DNA of 64,000 nucleotides from Nocardiopsis_C rhodophaea (GCF_039530945.1 NZ_BAAAPC010000015.1:1-64000), one strand, 5' to 3'; numbered from the stretch's first letter, positions 33,130 to 42,601 are shown. A program made the numbers and translations. The notes: generated by a model from the sequence alone, not told the origin.

Positions 33130-34818
33130 GTGTCACCTGCCAGTTCGACCCGCTCTAAGCAGCCGGAGTCGCTGCAAGAGCCCGTCATCCAGCAGCTGAT
33201 CGAGCGTGGGCGGTCCCAGGGGTACCTTGAGCCCGAGGACGTACGCCGTGCCTTCGAGGAGGCCGACATCCCGATGTCGCAGGCTCAAGCCGTGCTCCGC
33301 AGCCTGACCAAGGAGGGTGTCACCCTCGTGGTCGGGGCTGAGGAGTCGGCACCCGCGCGGCGGAAGTCCACGCGGCGCAAGGCGCCCGCAGCAGCCAAGC
33401 CTGCCGCCAAGAAGGCCACCACCGCGACGACCAGGGCCAAGCGCGCCGCGGCGGCGCAGGAGCAGCCCGACACCGTGACCGCGGTTGTCGACTCCGGTGC
33501 CGCGTCCGCGACACCCGCTGCGAAGAAGCGCGCGGACGCTGGGGAGGCCGAGGGGGCGCCCGCCAAGAAGGCGACCAAGAAGAGCGCCGCCAAGTCCGCG
33601 GCCAAGCCCGCCGCCGCGAAGAAGACCAAGGCGAGCGAGAAGAAGAAGCCCGAGGACGAGATCGGTCTCGCCGCGACCGACGATCAGGACCTCGACCTCG
33701 AAATCGCCGACGACCTTGAGGACACCGGCGTCGAGCTGGAGCTCGTCGAAGACCGGCCGGAGAAGCCCGAGCCCGTCGGGCGCCCCGCCCGCCCCGAGGG
33801 CGCCGGCACTCCGGAGAAGGCGGTGTCCACCACCAACGAGGACGAAGCCTTCGTCCTCTACGACGATGACGACGACGCCCCCGCGGCCCAGGTCGTCGCC
33901 GCGGGCGCCACCGCCGACCCGGTCAAGGACTACCTGAAGCAGATAGGTAACGTCGCGCTGCTCAACGCCGAGCAGGAGGTCGAGCTCGCCAAGCGCATCG
34001 AGGCCGGCCTGTTCGCCGAGGAGAAGCTGGCGGAGGAGCGGCACACGCTCAGCCCCGAGCTCCTCGACGAACTGGAGTGGATCGCCGAGGACGGCGGGCG
34101 CGCCAAGAAGCACCTGCTTGAGGCGAACCTGCGGCTCGTGGTCTCGCTGGCCAAGCGCTACACCGGGCGCGGCATGCTCTTCCTGGACCTGATCCAGGAG
34201 GGCAACCTGGGCCTGATCCGCGCGGTCGAGAAGTTCGACTACACCAAGGGCTTCAAGTTCTCCACCTACGCCACCTGGTGGATCCGGCAGGCCATCACCC
34301 GGGCGATGGCCGACCAGGCCCGCACCATCCGTATACCGGTGCACATGGTCGAGGTCATCAACAAGCTCGCGCGCGTCCAACGGCAGATGCTCCAGGATCT
34401 CGGCCGGGAACCCACCCCGGAGGAGCTGGCCAAGGAACTCGACATGACCCCGGAGAAGGTCGTCGAGGTCCAGAAGTACGGCCGCGAGCCCATCTCCCTG
34501 CACACGCCGCTGGGCGAGGACGGTGACAGCGAGTTCGGTGACCTCATCGAGGACTCCGAGGCCATCCAGCCGGGTGAGGCGGTCAGCTTCACCCTGCTGC
34601 AGGAGCAGCTGCACTCCGTGCTCGACACCCTGTCCGAGCGCGAGGCCGGTGTGGTCTCCATGCGGTTCGGCCTTACCGACGGCCAGCCCAAGACGCTGGA
34701 CGAGATCGGCAAGGTCTACGGCGTGACCCGTGAGCGGATTCGGCAGATAGAGAGCAAGACGATGTCGAAACTTCGGCACCCGTCGCGCTCCCAGGTGCTC
34801 CGCGACTACCTGGACTGA
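33130..34818 (+). CDS. hrdB: Principal RNA polymerase sigma factor (SigA/HrdB)
   Basis: The housekeeping group 1 sigma factor, 562 residues. A Lys/Ala-rich and then acidic N-terminal region (about 70-260) is typical of actinobacterial HrdB. Region 1.2 starts with DPVKDYLKQIG, regions 2.1-2.4 include DLIQEGNLGLIRAVEKFDYTKG and the -10-binding WWIRQAI, and region 4 ends with the -35-binding TRERIRQIESKTMSKLRHP. The GTG at 33130 is chosen over the one two codons earlier because GAGAGG lies 5 nt upstream and the protein then begins VSPASS, like known HrdB proteins. A 15-bp hairpin terminator follows. Confidence 0.97.
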   Translation: MSPASSTRSKQPESLQEPVIQQLIERGRSQGYLEPEDVRRAFEEADIPMSQAQAVLRSLTKEGVTLVVGAEESAPARRKSTRRKAPAAAKPAAKKATTATTRAKRAAAAQEQPDTVTAVVDSGAASATPAAKKRADAGEAEGAPAKKATKKSAAKSAAKPAAAKKTKASEKKKPEDEIGLAATDDQDLDLEIADDLEDTGVELELVEDRPEKPEPVGRPARPEGAGTPEKAVSTTNEDEAFVLYDDDDDAPAAQVVAAGATADPVKDYLKQIGNVALLNAEQEVELAKRIEAGLFAEEKLAEERHTLSPELLDELEWIAEDGGRAKKHLLEANLRLVVSLAKRYTGRGMLFLDLIQEGNLGLIRAVEKFDYTKGFKFSTYATWWIRQAITRAMADQARTIRIPVHMVEVINKLARVQRQMLQDLGREPTPEELAKELDMTPEKVVEVQKYGREPISLHTPLGEDGDSEFGDLIEDSEAIQPGEAVSFTLLQEQLHSVLDTLSEREAGVVSMRFGLTDGQPKTLDEIGKVYGVTRERIRQIESKTMSKLRHPSRSQVLRDYLD

Positions 34819-34858
34819 CCTAGCCGAATCCGTCCGGCACACACACGCACGGTGTATC

Positions 34859-34897
34859 CCGGGCCGACCTTCCCGCGACCTTGGAAGGTCGGCCCGG
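34859..34897 (+). terminator. Hairpin terminator after hrdB
   Basis: A perfect 15-bp stem, CCGGGCCGACCTTCC with GGAAGGTCGGCCCGG, around a 9-nt loop, about 40 nt after the hrdB stop. It has no T-tract. Confidence 0.65.
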
Positions 34898-34980
34898 TCC
34901 GTGTGCGGCCTGGCCCGGCGGGCCCTCCACCTCGGGTGTGGCGATGCCCGAGTGGGACGCTGTGCCGGGGAGCCGCTCCG

Positions 34981-35024
34981 TACATCCTTCATCCGACATG
35001 CACGATCATGTCGGATGCCATGTA
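34981..35024. promoter_or_regulatory. Extended inverted repeat upstream of the TPR-like gene
   Basis: CATCCGACATG (34990-35000) and CATGTCGGATG (35007-35017) are perfect 11-bp arms around a 6-nt loop. Outer arms TACAT/ATGTA extend the structure. It lies about 95-130 nt before the ATG at 35117. It could be an operator or an RNA hairpin; it has no U-tract and is separate from the hrdB terminator. Confidence 0.5.
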
Positions 35025-35116
35025 GGAGTGAGATAAAAGACCGAGACCGCTTCGTTACCGGTGATCCGCGTCCGGCGGCGGCACCGTGTCTGGTATGCCG
35101 CTAATGTCGCAGAATC

Positions 35117-36139
35117 ATGAGACTGTTCGGCAGCCGTAAGAAGGACGCGAAGATCGAAGCGCTAGCCGAGGGCCTCGTCACCACACGCCTGTGGGTGGAC
35201 CCTGCGCTGAGCGCGGGCGTGCACGCGGTGCGGGACGGGTACCTCCAGGCGGGGCTGGCGCTGTTGCGGGAGTGCCGCGACGATTACGACCTGCGGGTGG
35301 AGCGGGTGGACGCTCTTGCCAGCGCCGCGGTCGGACGCAGTGGGGAGGTCTTCGACCTCCTGGAGGACGGGATGTCGGGTGCGGACGCCTCTGACATCCT
35401 GCTCTGGCTCGGCTCCACGCTGATCAGCGAGGCCTGGAAGATCCGCGGCGGCGGATACGCCCCCAGCGTGGGTGAGGACCGGTTCAAGCTCTTCTTCGCC
35501 AGCCTCGGTGCCGCCGAGGAACCTCTCCTGGAGGCGGCGAAGCTCCGCCCTGACGACCCTGTGCCCTGGCACCAGATGCTCGCCTACGGCATGGGCATGT
35601 CGCTCGACCGCGAGCAGCAGGACCAGATCTGGGCCAACGTCGCCCAGCGCTCCCGCTTCCTGGTCGAATCCAACTGGCGCCGATTGCAGGTGCTGTGCGA
35701 GAAGTGGCACGGATCCCACGAGGAGATGTACGCCTTCGCGCGCGAAACCGTCGCCCTGGCACCTCCGGGACACCCGGTCACCTACCTGCTCCCGGCGGCC
35801 CACTTCGAGTACGTCCGGTCTGTCTTCGAGGACCTCGTGGGGGACGAGGGGAAGACCTGGGCGTATGCCAAGTTTCAGCTCGAACACTGGTCGGACGCGG
35901 TGATCGCGGAGCTGCGGTCGGCCGCCGCCAAGTGGATCACTGCGACGCCCGGCCCGACCTCGCATCACCTTGACGCCCACCACTACTTCGGCTGGTGCTT
36001 CTACGAGGCCCAGGAGCAGGACGCGGCGCGCTGGCACCTCCAGCAGGTTGGCAACCATGTGGTCGCCAACCCGTGGGGCTACCGGATCTCGTCCCGCCAC
36101 GAGTTCGCCATAGCGCTGATCGACCTGAAGCTGGCCTGA
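35117..36139 (+). CDS. TPR-like helical protein of unknown function
   Basis: A 340-residue soluble, helical protein. The sequence alternates short amphipathic helices rich in Leu, Ala and Trp with aromatic and Asp/Pro turns (AALAEGLVTTRLW, EEMYAFARETVALAPPGHP, HYFGWCFYEAQEQDAARWHLQQVG), which suggests a TPR/Sel1-like superhelix for protein binding. I know no function for it. Its N-terminus begins with a basic MRLFGSRKKDAK. TAATGT lies 9 nt before the ATG, so the mRNA may be nearly leaderless. A large inverted repeat lies further upstream. The gene ends 11 nt from the convergent yaaA. Confidence 0.7.
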   Translation: MRLFGSRKKDAKIEALAEGLVTTRLWVDPALSAGVHAVRDGYLQAGLALLRECRDDYDLRVERVDALASAAVGRSGEVFDLLEDGMSGADASDILLWLGSTLISEAWKIRGGGYAPSVGEDRFKLFFASLGAAEEPLLEAAKLRPDDPVPWHQMLAYGMGMSLDREQQDQIWANVAQRSRFLVESNWRRLQVLCEKWHGSHEEMYAFARETVALAPPGHPVTYLLPAAHFEYVRSVFEDLVGDEGKTWAYAKFQLEHWSDAVIAELRSAAAKWITATPGPTSHHLDAHHYFGWCFYEAQEQDAARWHLQQVGNHVVANPWGYRISSRHEFAIALIDLKLA

Positions 36140-36150
36140 GCCGGGTCAGC

Positions 36151-36948
36151 TCACGCGCGAACGACGATGTCGAGCGTGGCCGGGCGCTTCCCGCGCGCGG
36201 GCGGGGCGAGCTCGGCGACGTGCCCGAGGTCGTTGAGGGCATCGGCAAGCTCCCGGGGCGTGTGTGCGTCCACGCCCTTGGCGAGCAGCGTGTGCGCGAT
36301 CGCTCCCCGGGTGGCCTTGGCCATGTGACTGACGACGGAGCGCTTGGTCACGCCCCCGTTCGTGGTCTCCCGCAGCACCCGCACGGAGACCGCGCGCTCG
36401 GCGGTCTCACCCGTGGGAACGAACGCGGTGGCGTAGGCCGCCGAACGGCAGTCCACGATCAGCCGGCCCTCGGCACGGGCGGCGAGCACGCCGCTCAGCC
36501 GCGACTTCCAGAACGTCCCGAGCGCGCCCAGCGGCGGCAGCTTGACCCCCATCGAGAGCCGGTAGGGTGGCAGCGGGTCGGTCACCCCGACCGCACCCCA
36601 CAGCCCGGAGAAGATCAGCACCGATGCCTGTGTGCGTGCTGCGGCGCCGCTGGCCAGCAGGTCGGGCAGGCGCAGGTGGTCGTAGAGGACACCGGTGTAG
36701 AGGTCGGCGGCGCGCAGTGTCGGCGCGATCCGCACCTCCAAGTCACGCTGGACGGCGTCGACCTGCCGCTCCGAGAGCCCCAACACCTCGCGCGCCGCGT
36801 CCACCGGCCCCGAACACACCCGCTCCAGCGCATCCAGCACCGTCTCACGCGCCTCGGTCACCTCGGCGAGACTCAACGCGGACAGGTCCAACTTGGGACC
36901 ATCCCCCGCCGTCGCCTTGCCTTCGGACGGGGGCAGCAGGATCAGCAT
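36151..36948 (-). CDS. yaaA: YaaA-family peroxide stress protein
   Basis: A 265-residue DUF328/YaaA protein. The MLILLPPSEGK start, the RAADLYTGVLYDHL segment, the IFSGLWGAVGVTDPLPPYRL core and the KxxRGxIAxxL-type C-terminal segment are diagnostic. E. coli YaaA limits intracellular iron and protects DNA from hydrogen peroxide; the same role here is by family. The frame is open far upstream, but the ATG at 36948 begins the conserved sequence. A vapC remnant ends just 11 nt upstream. Confidence 0.92.
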   Translation of the reverse strand: MLILLPPSEGKATAGDGPKLDLSALSLAEVTEARETVLDALERVCSGPVDAAREVLGLSERQVDAVQRDLEVRIAPTLRAADLYTGVLYDHLRLPDLLASGAAARTQASVLIFSGLWGAVGVTDPLPPYRLSMGVKLPPLGALGTFWKSRLSGVLAARAEGRLIVDCRSAAYATAFVPTGETAERAVSVRVLRETTNGGVTKRSVVSHMAKATRGAIAHTLLAKGVDAHTPRELADALNDLGHVAELAPPARGKRPATLDIVVRA

Positions 36949-36959
36949 GCGCTTTTCTC

Positions 36960-37204
36960 TCACAGGGAACCGGGTTCGGCGACCCATCGGGTGGGTTGGC
37001 CGGTACGGCGGGCGATCGCTTCGAAGTCCCGATCGTAGTGCAGCAGCGCCAACCCCGCGACCTCGGCACATGCGGCCACGAGTAGATCGGCAGCCCCCCG
37101 CGCTGCGGTGCTCGCCGTGCTGGGTAGGAGGGCCTGAACGTGCCATGCGCGGGCATTATGGCGCTCGTCGAACGGCGCGGGTCATCGATCAGGACCTTCG
37201 TCAT
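36960..37204 (-). pseudogene. Broken PIN-domain (VapC-like) toxin gene
   Basis: The first codons read MTKVLID, the normal start of a PIN domain. In a different frame the downstream part reads ADLLVAACAEVAGLALLHYDRDFEAIA and ends RTGQPTRWVAEPGSL before TGA at 36960-36962, the usual C-terminus of a VapC RNase. The two parts are out of frame and only about 25-30 codons separate them, where an intact VapC has about 90. So there is both a frameshift and a deletion of the middle of the domain, including most catalytic acids. I could not identify a vapB upstream with confidence. Confidence 0.62.
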
Positions 37205-37425
37205 CCCGCCTCCGTGGCGTCGAGACAGAGCCGCGCATATACGAGCTGAGAGTCAGGATATACGTGTGTGTCTCTCGGTGTGGGGGAGACGGCGAAGGAA
37301 CGCGGACGCCATGCCCAGAGTGTCAAGCGGAGCGGGATCGGAGGAGGGCCCGCCATGCCGGTGACACGACATCAGCGGCGGCCTCCGTGGTGGAGGCCCC
37401 CGCTGGACGCCTGTCGTCAGATGAC
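37205..37425. other. Intergenic region upstream of the vapC remnant
   Basis: About 220 bases. A minus-strand frame ending in a GGATGA overlap with the vapC-like ATG (YPDSQLVYARLCLDATEAG then stop) may be what is left of an upstream vapB, but it does not look like a typical antitoxin. Confidence 0.35.
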
Positions 37426-37656
37426 TTAACGCTCGTCCTCGGCCGGAGTGGCCGGTGCCTCATGGAGGCGACTCGTCTCGTCCTGGATTTCCGAGGCGAT
37501 CTTTCTGATCGAATCGTCGTGCTTGCGCATGTGGTGCGCGCAGAACAGTAGTTCGCCACCGGAGTTGAGAACCACTCGGACGTACGCCTGCGCTCCGCAG
37601 CGGTCGCAGCGGTCTGCAGCGGTCAGGGGCTGCGTGGGGGCAAGAGTTCCAGTCAC
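37426..37656 (-). CDS. Small conserved zinc-binding protein (DUF7455-like)
   Basis: A 76-residue protein. The CDRCGAQAYVRVVL motif and later CAHHMRKH give likely zinc ligands (Cys/Cys and Cys/His/His), followed by an acidic tail. The GTG start has GAGGAAGG upstream. Proteins of this type are conserved in actinobacteria beside the housekeeping sigma and type II topoisomerase genes, which matches its place here between hrdB and parE. The function is not known. Confidence 0.8.
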   Translation of the reverse strand: MTGTLAPTQPLTAADRCDRCGAQAYVRVVLNSGGELLFCAHHMRKHDDSIRKIASEIQDETSRLHEAPATPAEDER

Positions 37657-38129
37657 TTCGCCTTCCTCAATGCTCGGCGTTAGTCACTCTGGACAACATC
37701 TAACCGGACGAAGAGCTTCCCAACCAGCTCCTGTGTACGCCGACAGCGGAATCGGCCGGTTTTGTGGCCTGCTTCACCCGGTTTGCGGGTTCTCTTCCTT
37801 GTCTTGTACCCGACGACACGCCTAGCTATCGGGCGGAAGGGGAGCAGCCGGGCCGCACGGGCCGGAGATGGTAATGTCGCGCGTGGTGTGACCGTGAGAG
37901 AACCGGCGCGCCTCACTGCTGTCGGGCGGGTGGTGAGCCGCACGCGCCGTCACTCTCGGTGGTTTCGCCCCGGGATCGCGGGAGTGGCCAGGGGGTGCCC
38001 GGTCCTGTCACACCCATGAACCAAGCTGGGCCTACTACCGCCCGCCCTCGTCCGCCCGTGTGTGCGCACACTCCCGAGGCCACGAGCCTGTGCGCGTGCC
38101 CCTGTCCTTCGACCGCAGGAGATGTCCAC
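37657..38129. other. Divergent intergenic region upstream of parE
   Basis: About 470 bases between the divergent DUF7455-like gene and parE. TAATGT at 37872-37877 may be a -10 element but no -35 matches. No gene is recognised. The upstream open frame of parE is GC-rich and lacks a ribosome binding site. Confidence 0.35.
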
Positions 38130-40235
38130 GTGACCGCCCTCACCGCAGCCGTTCATGAACCTGAGGATTACTCCGCACGGCATCTTTCGGTCTTGGAGGG
38201 GCTGGAGGCGGTCCGCAAACGCCCCGGCATGTACATCGGCTCGACGGACAGTCGCGGTCTGACGCACTGCATGTGGGAGATCATCGACAACTCCGTCGAC
38301 GAGGCCCTCGCCGGGTTCTGCACCCGCATCGACGTCGTCCTGCACCGCGACGGATCGGTCGAGGTGCGGGACGACGGCCGCGGTATTCCGGTCGATATCG
38401 AGCCCAAATCGGGACTGTCCGGCGTCGAACTGGTGATGACGAAGCTGCACGCGGGCGGCAAGTTCGGCAGCGGCTCCTACACCGCGTCCGGTGGCCTCCA
38501 CGGTGTGGGTGCCTCGGTGGTCAACGCGCTCTCGGCCCGCCTGGACGTGGAGATCGACCGCGAGGGCCACACCCACGCCATCAGTTTCCGGCGCGGCATC
38601 GCCGGCCGCTTCAGCGCCCCCGGCCCCGACGCGGACTTCACCCCGGCCCCCGGCCTGGAGGAGGTGCGCCGAGTGGCCAAGAAGGTCACCGGCACCCGCA
38701 TCCGCTTCTGGGCCGACCGGCAGATCTTCCTCAAGGAAGCCGACATCACGCGCGAGTCGCTGCTGGACCGCGCCCGGCAGACCGCCTTCCTCATCCCCGG
38801 CCTCACCATCGCGGTGCGCGACGAGCGCTCCGAGGAGGAGCCGCCGTACGAGGAGGAGTTCCGCTTCGACGGCGGCATCGGCGAGTTCTGCGCCTACCTC
38901 GCCCCCGACGAGGGCATCAACGACGTCCTGCGCTTCGAGGGCTCCGGCCACTTCAGCGAGACCGTGCCGGTCCTCGACGACCTGGGCCACATGGTCCCCA
39001 CCGACGTCGAGCGGAAGCTGGAGGTCGACGTCGCGATGCGCTGGGGGCGCGGCTACGACACCACCACGCGCTCGTTCGTGAACGTCATCGCCACCCCCAA
39101 GGGCGGCACCCACATGACCGGCTTCGAGCGGGCGCTGGTGCGGGTCGTCAACGACCAGCTGCGGAGCACCAAGCTGCTCAAGGCCAACGACGAGGCGGTC
39201 ACCAAGGAGGACGTGCTCGAAGGCCTGACCGCCGTGGTCACGGTGCGACTGCCCGAGCCGCAGTTCGAGGGGCAGACCAAGGAGATCCTGGGCACCTCCG
39301 CCGCCTCGCGCATCGTCTCGTCGGTAGTCGGCAAGGAGCTGCGGCACTTCCTCACCTCCACCAAGCGCGGCGAGAAGCAGCAGGCCCGCGCCGTGCTGGA
39401 GAAGGTCGCCAACGCCGCCAAGGCCCGCTTGGCCGCCCGACAGCAGCGGGAGACCCAGCGCCGCAAGAACGCCCTGGAGAGCTCGGCGCTCCCGGCCAAG
39501 CTGGTCGACTGCCGCAGCGAGGGGCTCGACCGCAGCGAGCTGTTCATCGTCGAGGGCGACTCCGCCCTGGGGACCGCGAAGCTCGCCCGCGACTCGGAGT
39601 TCCAGGCGCTGCTGCCCATTCGCGGCAAAATCCTCAACGTGCAGAAGTCGTCGGTGGCCGACATGCTCAAGAACGCCGAGTGTGCGGCGATCCTGCAGGT
39701 CATCGGTGCCGGTTCGGGGCGCACCTTCGACATCGACGCGGCCCGCTACGGGCGCGTCATCCTCATGGCCGACGCCGACGTCGACGGGGCGCACATCCGC
39801 TGCCTGCTGCTGACCCTCTTCTACCGGTACATGCGGCCGATGCTGGAGGCCGGACGGGTGTTCGCGGCGGTGCCCCCGCTGCACCGGATCGAGCTGACCA
39901 ACGTGCGCAAGAAGCGCGGTGCCAAGCCCGAGGACCGCTACATCTACACCTACTCCGACGGCGAACTGCAGCGGACGCTGCTGGAGCTGGAGAAGAAGGG
40001 CCTGAACTGGAAGGAGCCGGTTCAGCGGTACAAGGGCCTGGGTGAGATGGACGCCGACCAGCTGGCCGAGACCACCATGGACCCGCGGTTCCGCACGCTG
40101 CGCCGCATCCGGGTGGAGGACGCGGAGGACGCCGCCAAGGTCTTCGGGCTGCTCATGGGCAACGAGGTCGCCCCGCGCCGCGAGTTCATCAGCAAGGGCG
40201 CCCAGGAGCTCGACCTCAACCGCATCGACACCTGA
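38130..40235 (+). CDS. parE: DNA topoisomerase IV subunit B (ParE/GyrB-like)
   Basis: The ATPase subunit of a type IIA topoisomerase, 701 residues. The GHKL ATP site (EIIDNSVDEAL, DDGRGIP, GGLHGVGASVVNALS), the transducer lysine region and the TOPRIM metal site (EGDSA, then DADVDGAHIR) are intact. The C-terminus ends EFISKGAQELDLNRIDT, as in GyrB/ParE. The GTG at 38130 has AGGAGATG about 8 nt upstream; the longer upstream frame is not conserved. I call it ParE because it is near hrdB and parC lies about 7 kb away; a second gyrase B role cannot be excluded by sequence alone. Confidence 0.95.
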   Translation: MTALTAAVHEPEDYSARHLSVLEGLEAVRKRPGMYIGSTDSRGLTHCMWEIIDNSVDEALAGFCTRIDVVLHRDGSVEVRDDGRGIPVDIEPKSGLSGVELVMTKLHAGGKFGSGSYTASGGLHGVGASVVNALSARLDVEIDREGHTHAISFRRGIAGRFSAPGPDADFTPAPGLEEVRRVAKKVTGTRIRFWADRQIFLKEADITRESLLDRARQTAFLIPGLTIAVRDERSEEEPPYEEEFRFDGGIGEFCAYLAPDEGINDVLRFEGSGHFSETVPVLDDLGHMVPTDVERKLEVDVAMRWGRGYDTTTRSFVNVIATPKGGTHMTGFERALVRVVNDQLRSTKLLKANDEAVTKEDVLEGLTAVVTVRLPEPQFEGQTKEILGTSAASRIVSSVVGKELRHFLTSTKRGEKQQARAVLEKVANAAKARLAARQQRETQRRKNALESSALPAKLVDCRSEGLDRSELFIVEGDSALGTAKLARDSEFQALLPIRGKILNVQKSSVADMLKNAECAAILQVIGAGSGRTFDIDAARYGRVILMADADVDGAHIRCLLLTLFYRYMRPMLEAGRVFAAVPPLHRIELTNVRKKRGAKPEDRYIYTYSDGELQRTLLELEKKGLNWKEPVQRYKGLGEMDADQLAETTMDPRFRTLRRIRVEDAEDAAKVFGLLMGNEVAPRREFISKGAQELDLNRIDT

Positions 40236-40298
40236 CCGGCCCAGCGTGGGGCCGGCCCCGGTGTCTCCGGACGCCGGGGCCCGCTCTCGCAGCCAATA

Positions 40299-40343
40299 GC
40301 GCCCGCCGTGTGCCCCGAGCCGGGCTGGGCACACAGCGGGCGC
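40299..40343. terminator. Long hairpin between convergent parE and molybdenum hydroxylase operon
   Basis: GCGCCCGC pairs with GCGGGCGC and GTGTGCCC with GGGCACAC, with one C-A mismatch between them: a 16-bp stem between the stops of two convergent genes. There is no U-tract, and it would work in both directions. Confidence 0.65.
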
Positions 40344-40354
40344 CGTTCTGGTGG

Positions 40355-42601
40355 CTAGATCACGTTCTCGATGGTGATCGGCAGGTCGTGGAAGCGCTGA
40401 CCGGTGGCGTGGAAGACGGCGTTGGCGATGGCGGCCGAGACGCCCACCAGCCCGATCTCGCCGACCCCCTTGACGCCGAGCGGGTTGACCACCCGGTCCT
40501 CGACCTCGATCATCTCGATGTCGACGTCCGGGGCATCAGCGTTGACCGGGAGCAGGTAGTCGCCCATGCTCGCGTTGCCCCAGCGGCCGTACTGCGGCTC
40601 CATGTGCGTGGCTTCGAGGAGCGCCTGGCCCACCCCCCACAGCATGCCGCCCATCAGCTGGCTGCGCGCGGTCTTGCGGTTGAGCACCCGTCCCGGAGCG
40701 AACACGCCCGTCAGGTGGCGGACCCGCACGAGGCCCAGGTCCGGGTCGACCGCCACCTTGGCGAACTGGGCGCCGAAGGTGGCCATGCCGTGCCCGGTGT
40801 CGGGACCGGGCGGGTTCCACGCCCCCAGCGCGTCCGCGTCGAACATCATGTTGCGCTGCAGCAGCTCGGCGTAGGTCTCGCCGGTGTCGGGCTGGTCGCG
40901 CAGCATCATCCGCCCGTCGCGCACGACAACGGAGGCCGGGTCGACGCCGTGCAGAGGCGAGCGCGCGTCCGCCACGGCCTGCGCGATGAGCTGGTCGCGC
41001 AGGGCGGTGGCGGCCGTATGCACCGCCGCGCTGACCGCGCCGGAGCCCGCGGACCCGACCGCCGCCACGGTGTTGGGCAGTTCGGTGTCGCCGTAGTGCA
41101 CCGCGACCACGTCGGTGGAGACGCCGAGGGCGTCGGCCGCCACCTGCCCCATGATGGTCCCGACACCGGTGCCGAAGTCCGCGGCGCCGCTCTCGATCAC
41201 GGCGTGCCCGTCGGCGTAGACCCGGGCGCGGGCCCGCTGCGGGTTCATGGCCAGGTAGACCGGGTAGATGGCGCTGGCCATCCCCGTGCCGATCAGCCAG
41301 TTGCCCTCGCGGCGGGTGCCGGGCCGCGGATCGCGGTCGGCCCAGCCGAAGAGTTCGGCGCCGCGCGCGTAGCACTCCTTGAGCCCCTTGCTGGACCACG
41401 GGTTGCCGGACTCCGGGTCGACATCGGCGTGGTTGCGCAGCCGCAGCTCCATCGGGTCGATGTCGAGCTCGTAGGCGAGCTCGTCCATCGCGGTCTCCAT
41501 CCCGAAGACCCCCGACGCCTCGCCCGGCCCGCGCATGAACGTCGGCGTCATGGTGTTGGCCTTGAACAGCCGGTAGACGCCCTCGTAGTTGGGGCAGGCG
41601 TAGATCTGCGAGGCGGCGTTCAGGGACGGCTCCGCCCAGTCGTCGAAGTGCGAGGTCGGCGAGAGCTTGTGGTGGCGCATCGCCGTGAGTGTGCCGTCGC
41701 GCCGCGCCCCCAGGACGACCCGGTGCTCCTGCTCCTCGCGGTGCCCGCACGAGTGGAACATCTGCTCCCGCGTCAGCGCGAGCTTCACCGGCGCCCGCAC
41801 GTGCTGGGCGGCGAACGCGGCCAGCGCGGGGTGGTGCCAGATCATCGCCTTGGACCCGAAGCTGCCGCCGACGTAGTCGCTGATGACGCGGACGTTGGAC
41901 GGCGGCACGCCGAGCAGCTCGGCCACCGTCAGCCGTGTGGCCGTGGGGCCCTGGGTGGCGTCGTACAGGGTCAGCCGCGCGTCGTCCCACACGGCCGTCG
42001 TCGCCGACGGCTCGATGGGGTTATGGTGATTGGCGGCCAGATGGCAGGTGCGGTCGATCCGCGCCTCGGCCTGGTCCAGCCCGGCCGCGACATCGCCGCG
42101 TTCGGCCCGGCCGGGGATGAACCCCCCGAAGATCCGCTCGGCCTCATAGGCCTGGGCGCGCCCCTCCTCGATGGTGGTGATCGCCCGCTCCTCCCGGTAG
42201 CCGATCCGGACCAGGGTGGCGGCGTGCTGGGCGCGTTCGAGCGTGTTGGCGATGACCATCGCCACGGGCTGTCCCGCGTAGTGCACCGTTGCGTCCTGCA
42301 TCGGAAAGAAGCTTTGGGCGTGGGCCGTGGTGCCCGCGATCGACGGGATCAGGTGCGGCTCCGCGGCGATCTTGGGCATGTTGAGGTGGCTGAGGACGGC
42401 GAAGACGCCCTCGGCCGCCAGCGCGTCGCTCGCGTCGATGGACGTGACGCTCCCGCTGGGAATCTCCGCGCCGATGAGGACGGCGTGCGCCGTCCCGGGC
42501 GGGGTGAACTCCGCGGAGTACCGGGCGCCTCCGGTGACCTTGGCGCGCCCGTCGAGCCGGTCGAGCGGACGTCCGATTTCCGTTCTCGTCGGGGCACTCA
42601 T
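40355..42601 (-). CDS. Xanthine dehydrogenase-family molybdopterin-binding subunit (PaoC-like)
   Basis: The large subunit of a molybdenum hydroxylase, 748 residues. It binds the molybdenum cofactor and oxidises an aldehyde or heterocycle. Features include the QGPTATRLTVAELLG region, the GGSFGSK and FMRGPGEASGVFG molybdopterin-binding motifs and the catalytic glutamate in GVKGVGEIG. It lacks the FAD and Fe-S domains, which are separate genes upstream on the same strand. This is the three-gene order of E. coli PaoABC, the periplasmic aldehyde oxidoreductase, but the small subunit here has no Tat signal, so the complex is probably cytosolic. AAGGAGG precedes the ATG. The substrate is unknown. 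Confidence 0.92.
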   Translation of the reverse strand: MSAPTRTEIGRPLDRLDGRAKVTGGARYSAEFTPPGTAHAVLIGAEIPSGSVTSIDASDALAAEGVFAVLSHLNMPKIAAEPHLIPSIAGTTAHAQSFFPMQDATVHYAGQPVAMVIANTLERAQHAATLVRIGYREERAITTIEEGRAQAYEAERIFGGFIPGRAERGDVAAGLDQAEARIDRTCHLAANHHNPIEPSATTAVWDDARLTLYDATQGPTATRLTVAELLGVPPSNVRVISDYVGGSFGSKAMIWHHPALAAFAAQHVRAPVKLALTREQMFHSCGHREEQEHRVVLGARRDGTLTAMRHHKLSPTSHFDDWAEPSLNAASQIYACPNYEGVYRLFKANTMTPTFMRGPGEASGVFGMETAMDELAYELDIDPMELRLRNHADVDPESGNPWSSKGLKECYARGAELFGWADRDPRPGTRREGNWLIGTGMASAIYPVYLAMNPQRARARVYADGHAVIESGAADFGTGVGTIMGQVAADALGVSTDVVAVHYGDTELPNTVAAVGSAGSGAVSAAVHTAATALRDQLIAQAVADARSPLHGVDPASVVVRDGRMMLRDQPDTGETYAELLQRNMMFDADALGAWNPPGPDTGHGMATFGAQFAKVAVDPDLGLVRVRHLTGVFAPGRVLNRKTARSQLMGGMLWGVGQALLEATHMEPQYGRWGNASMGDYLLPVNADAPDVDIEMIEVEDRVVNPLGVKGVGEIGLVGVSAAIANAVFHATGQRFHDLPITIENVI

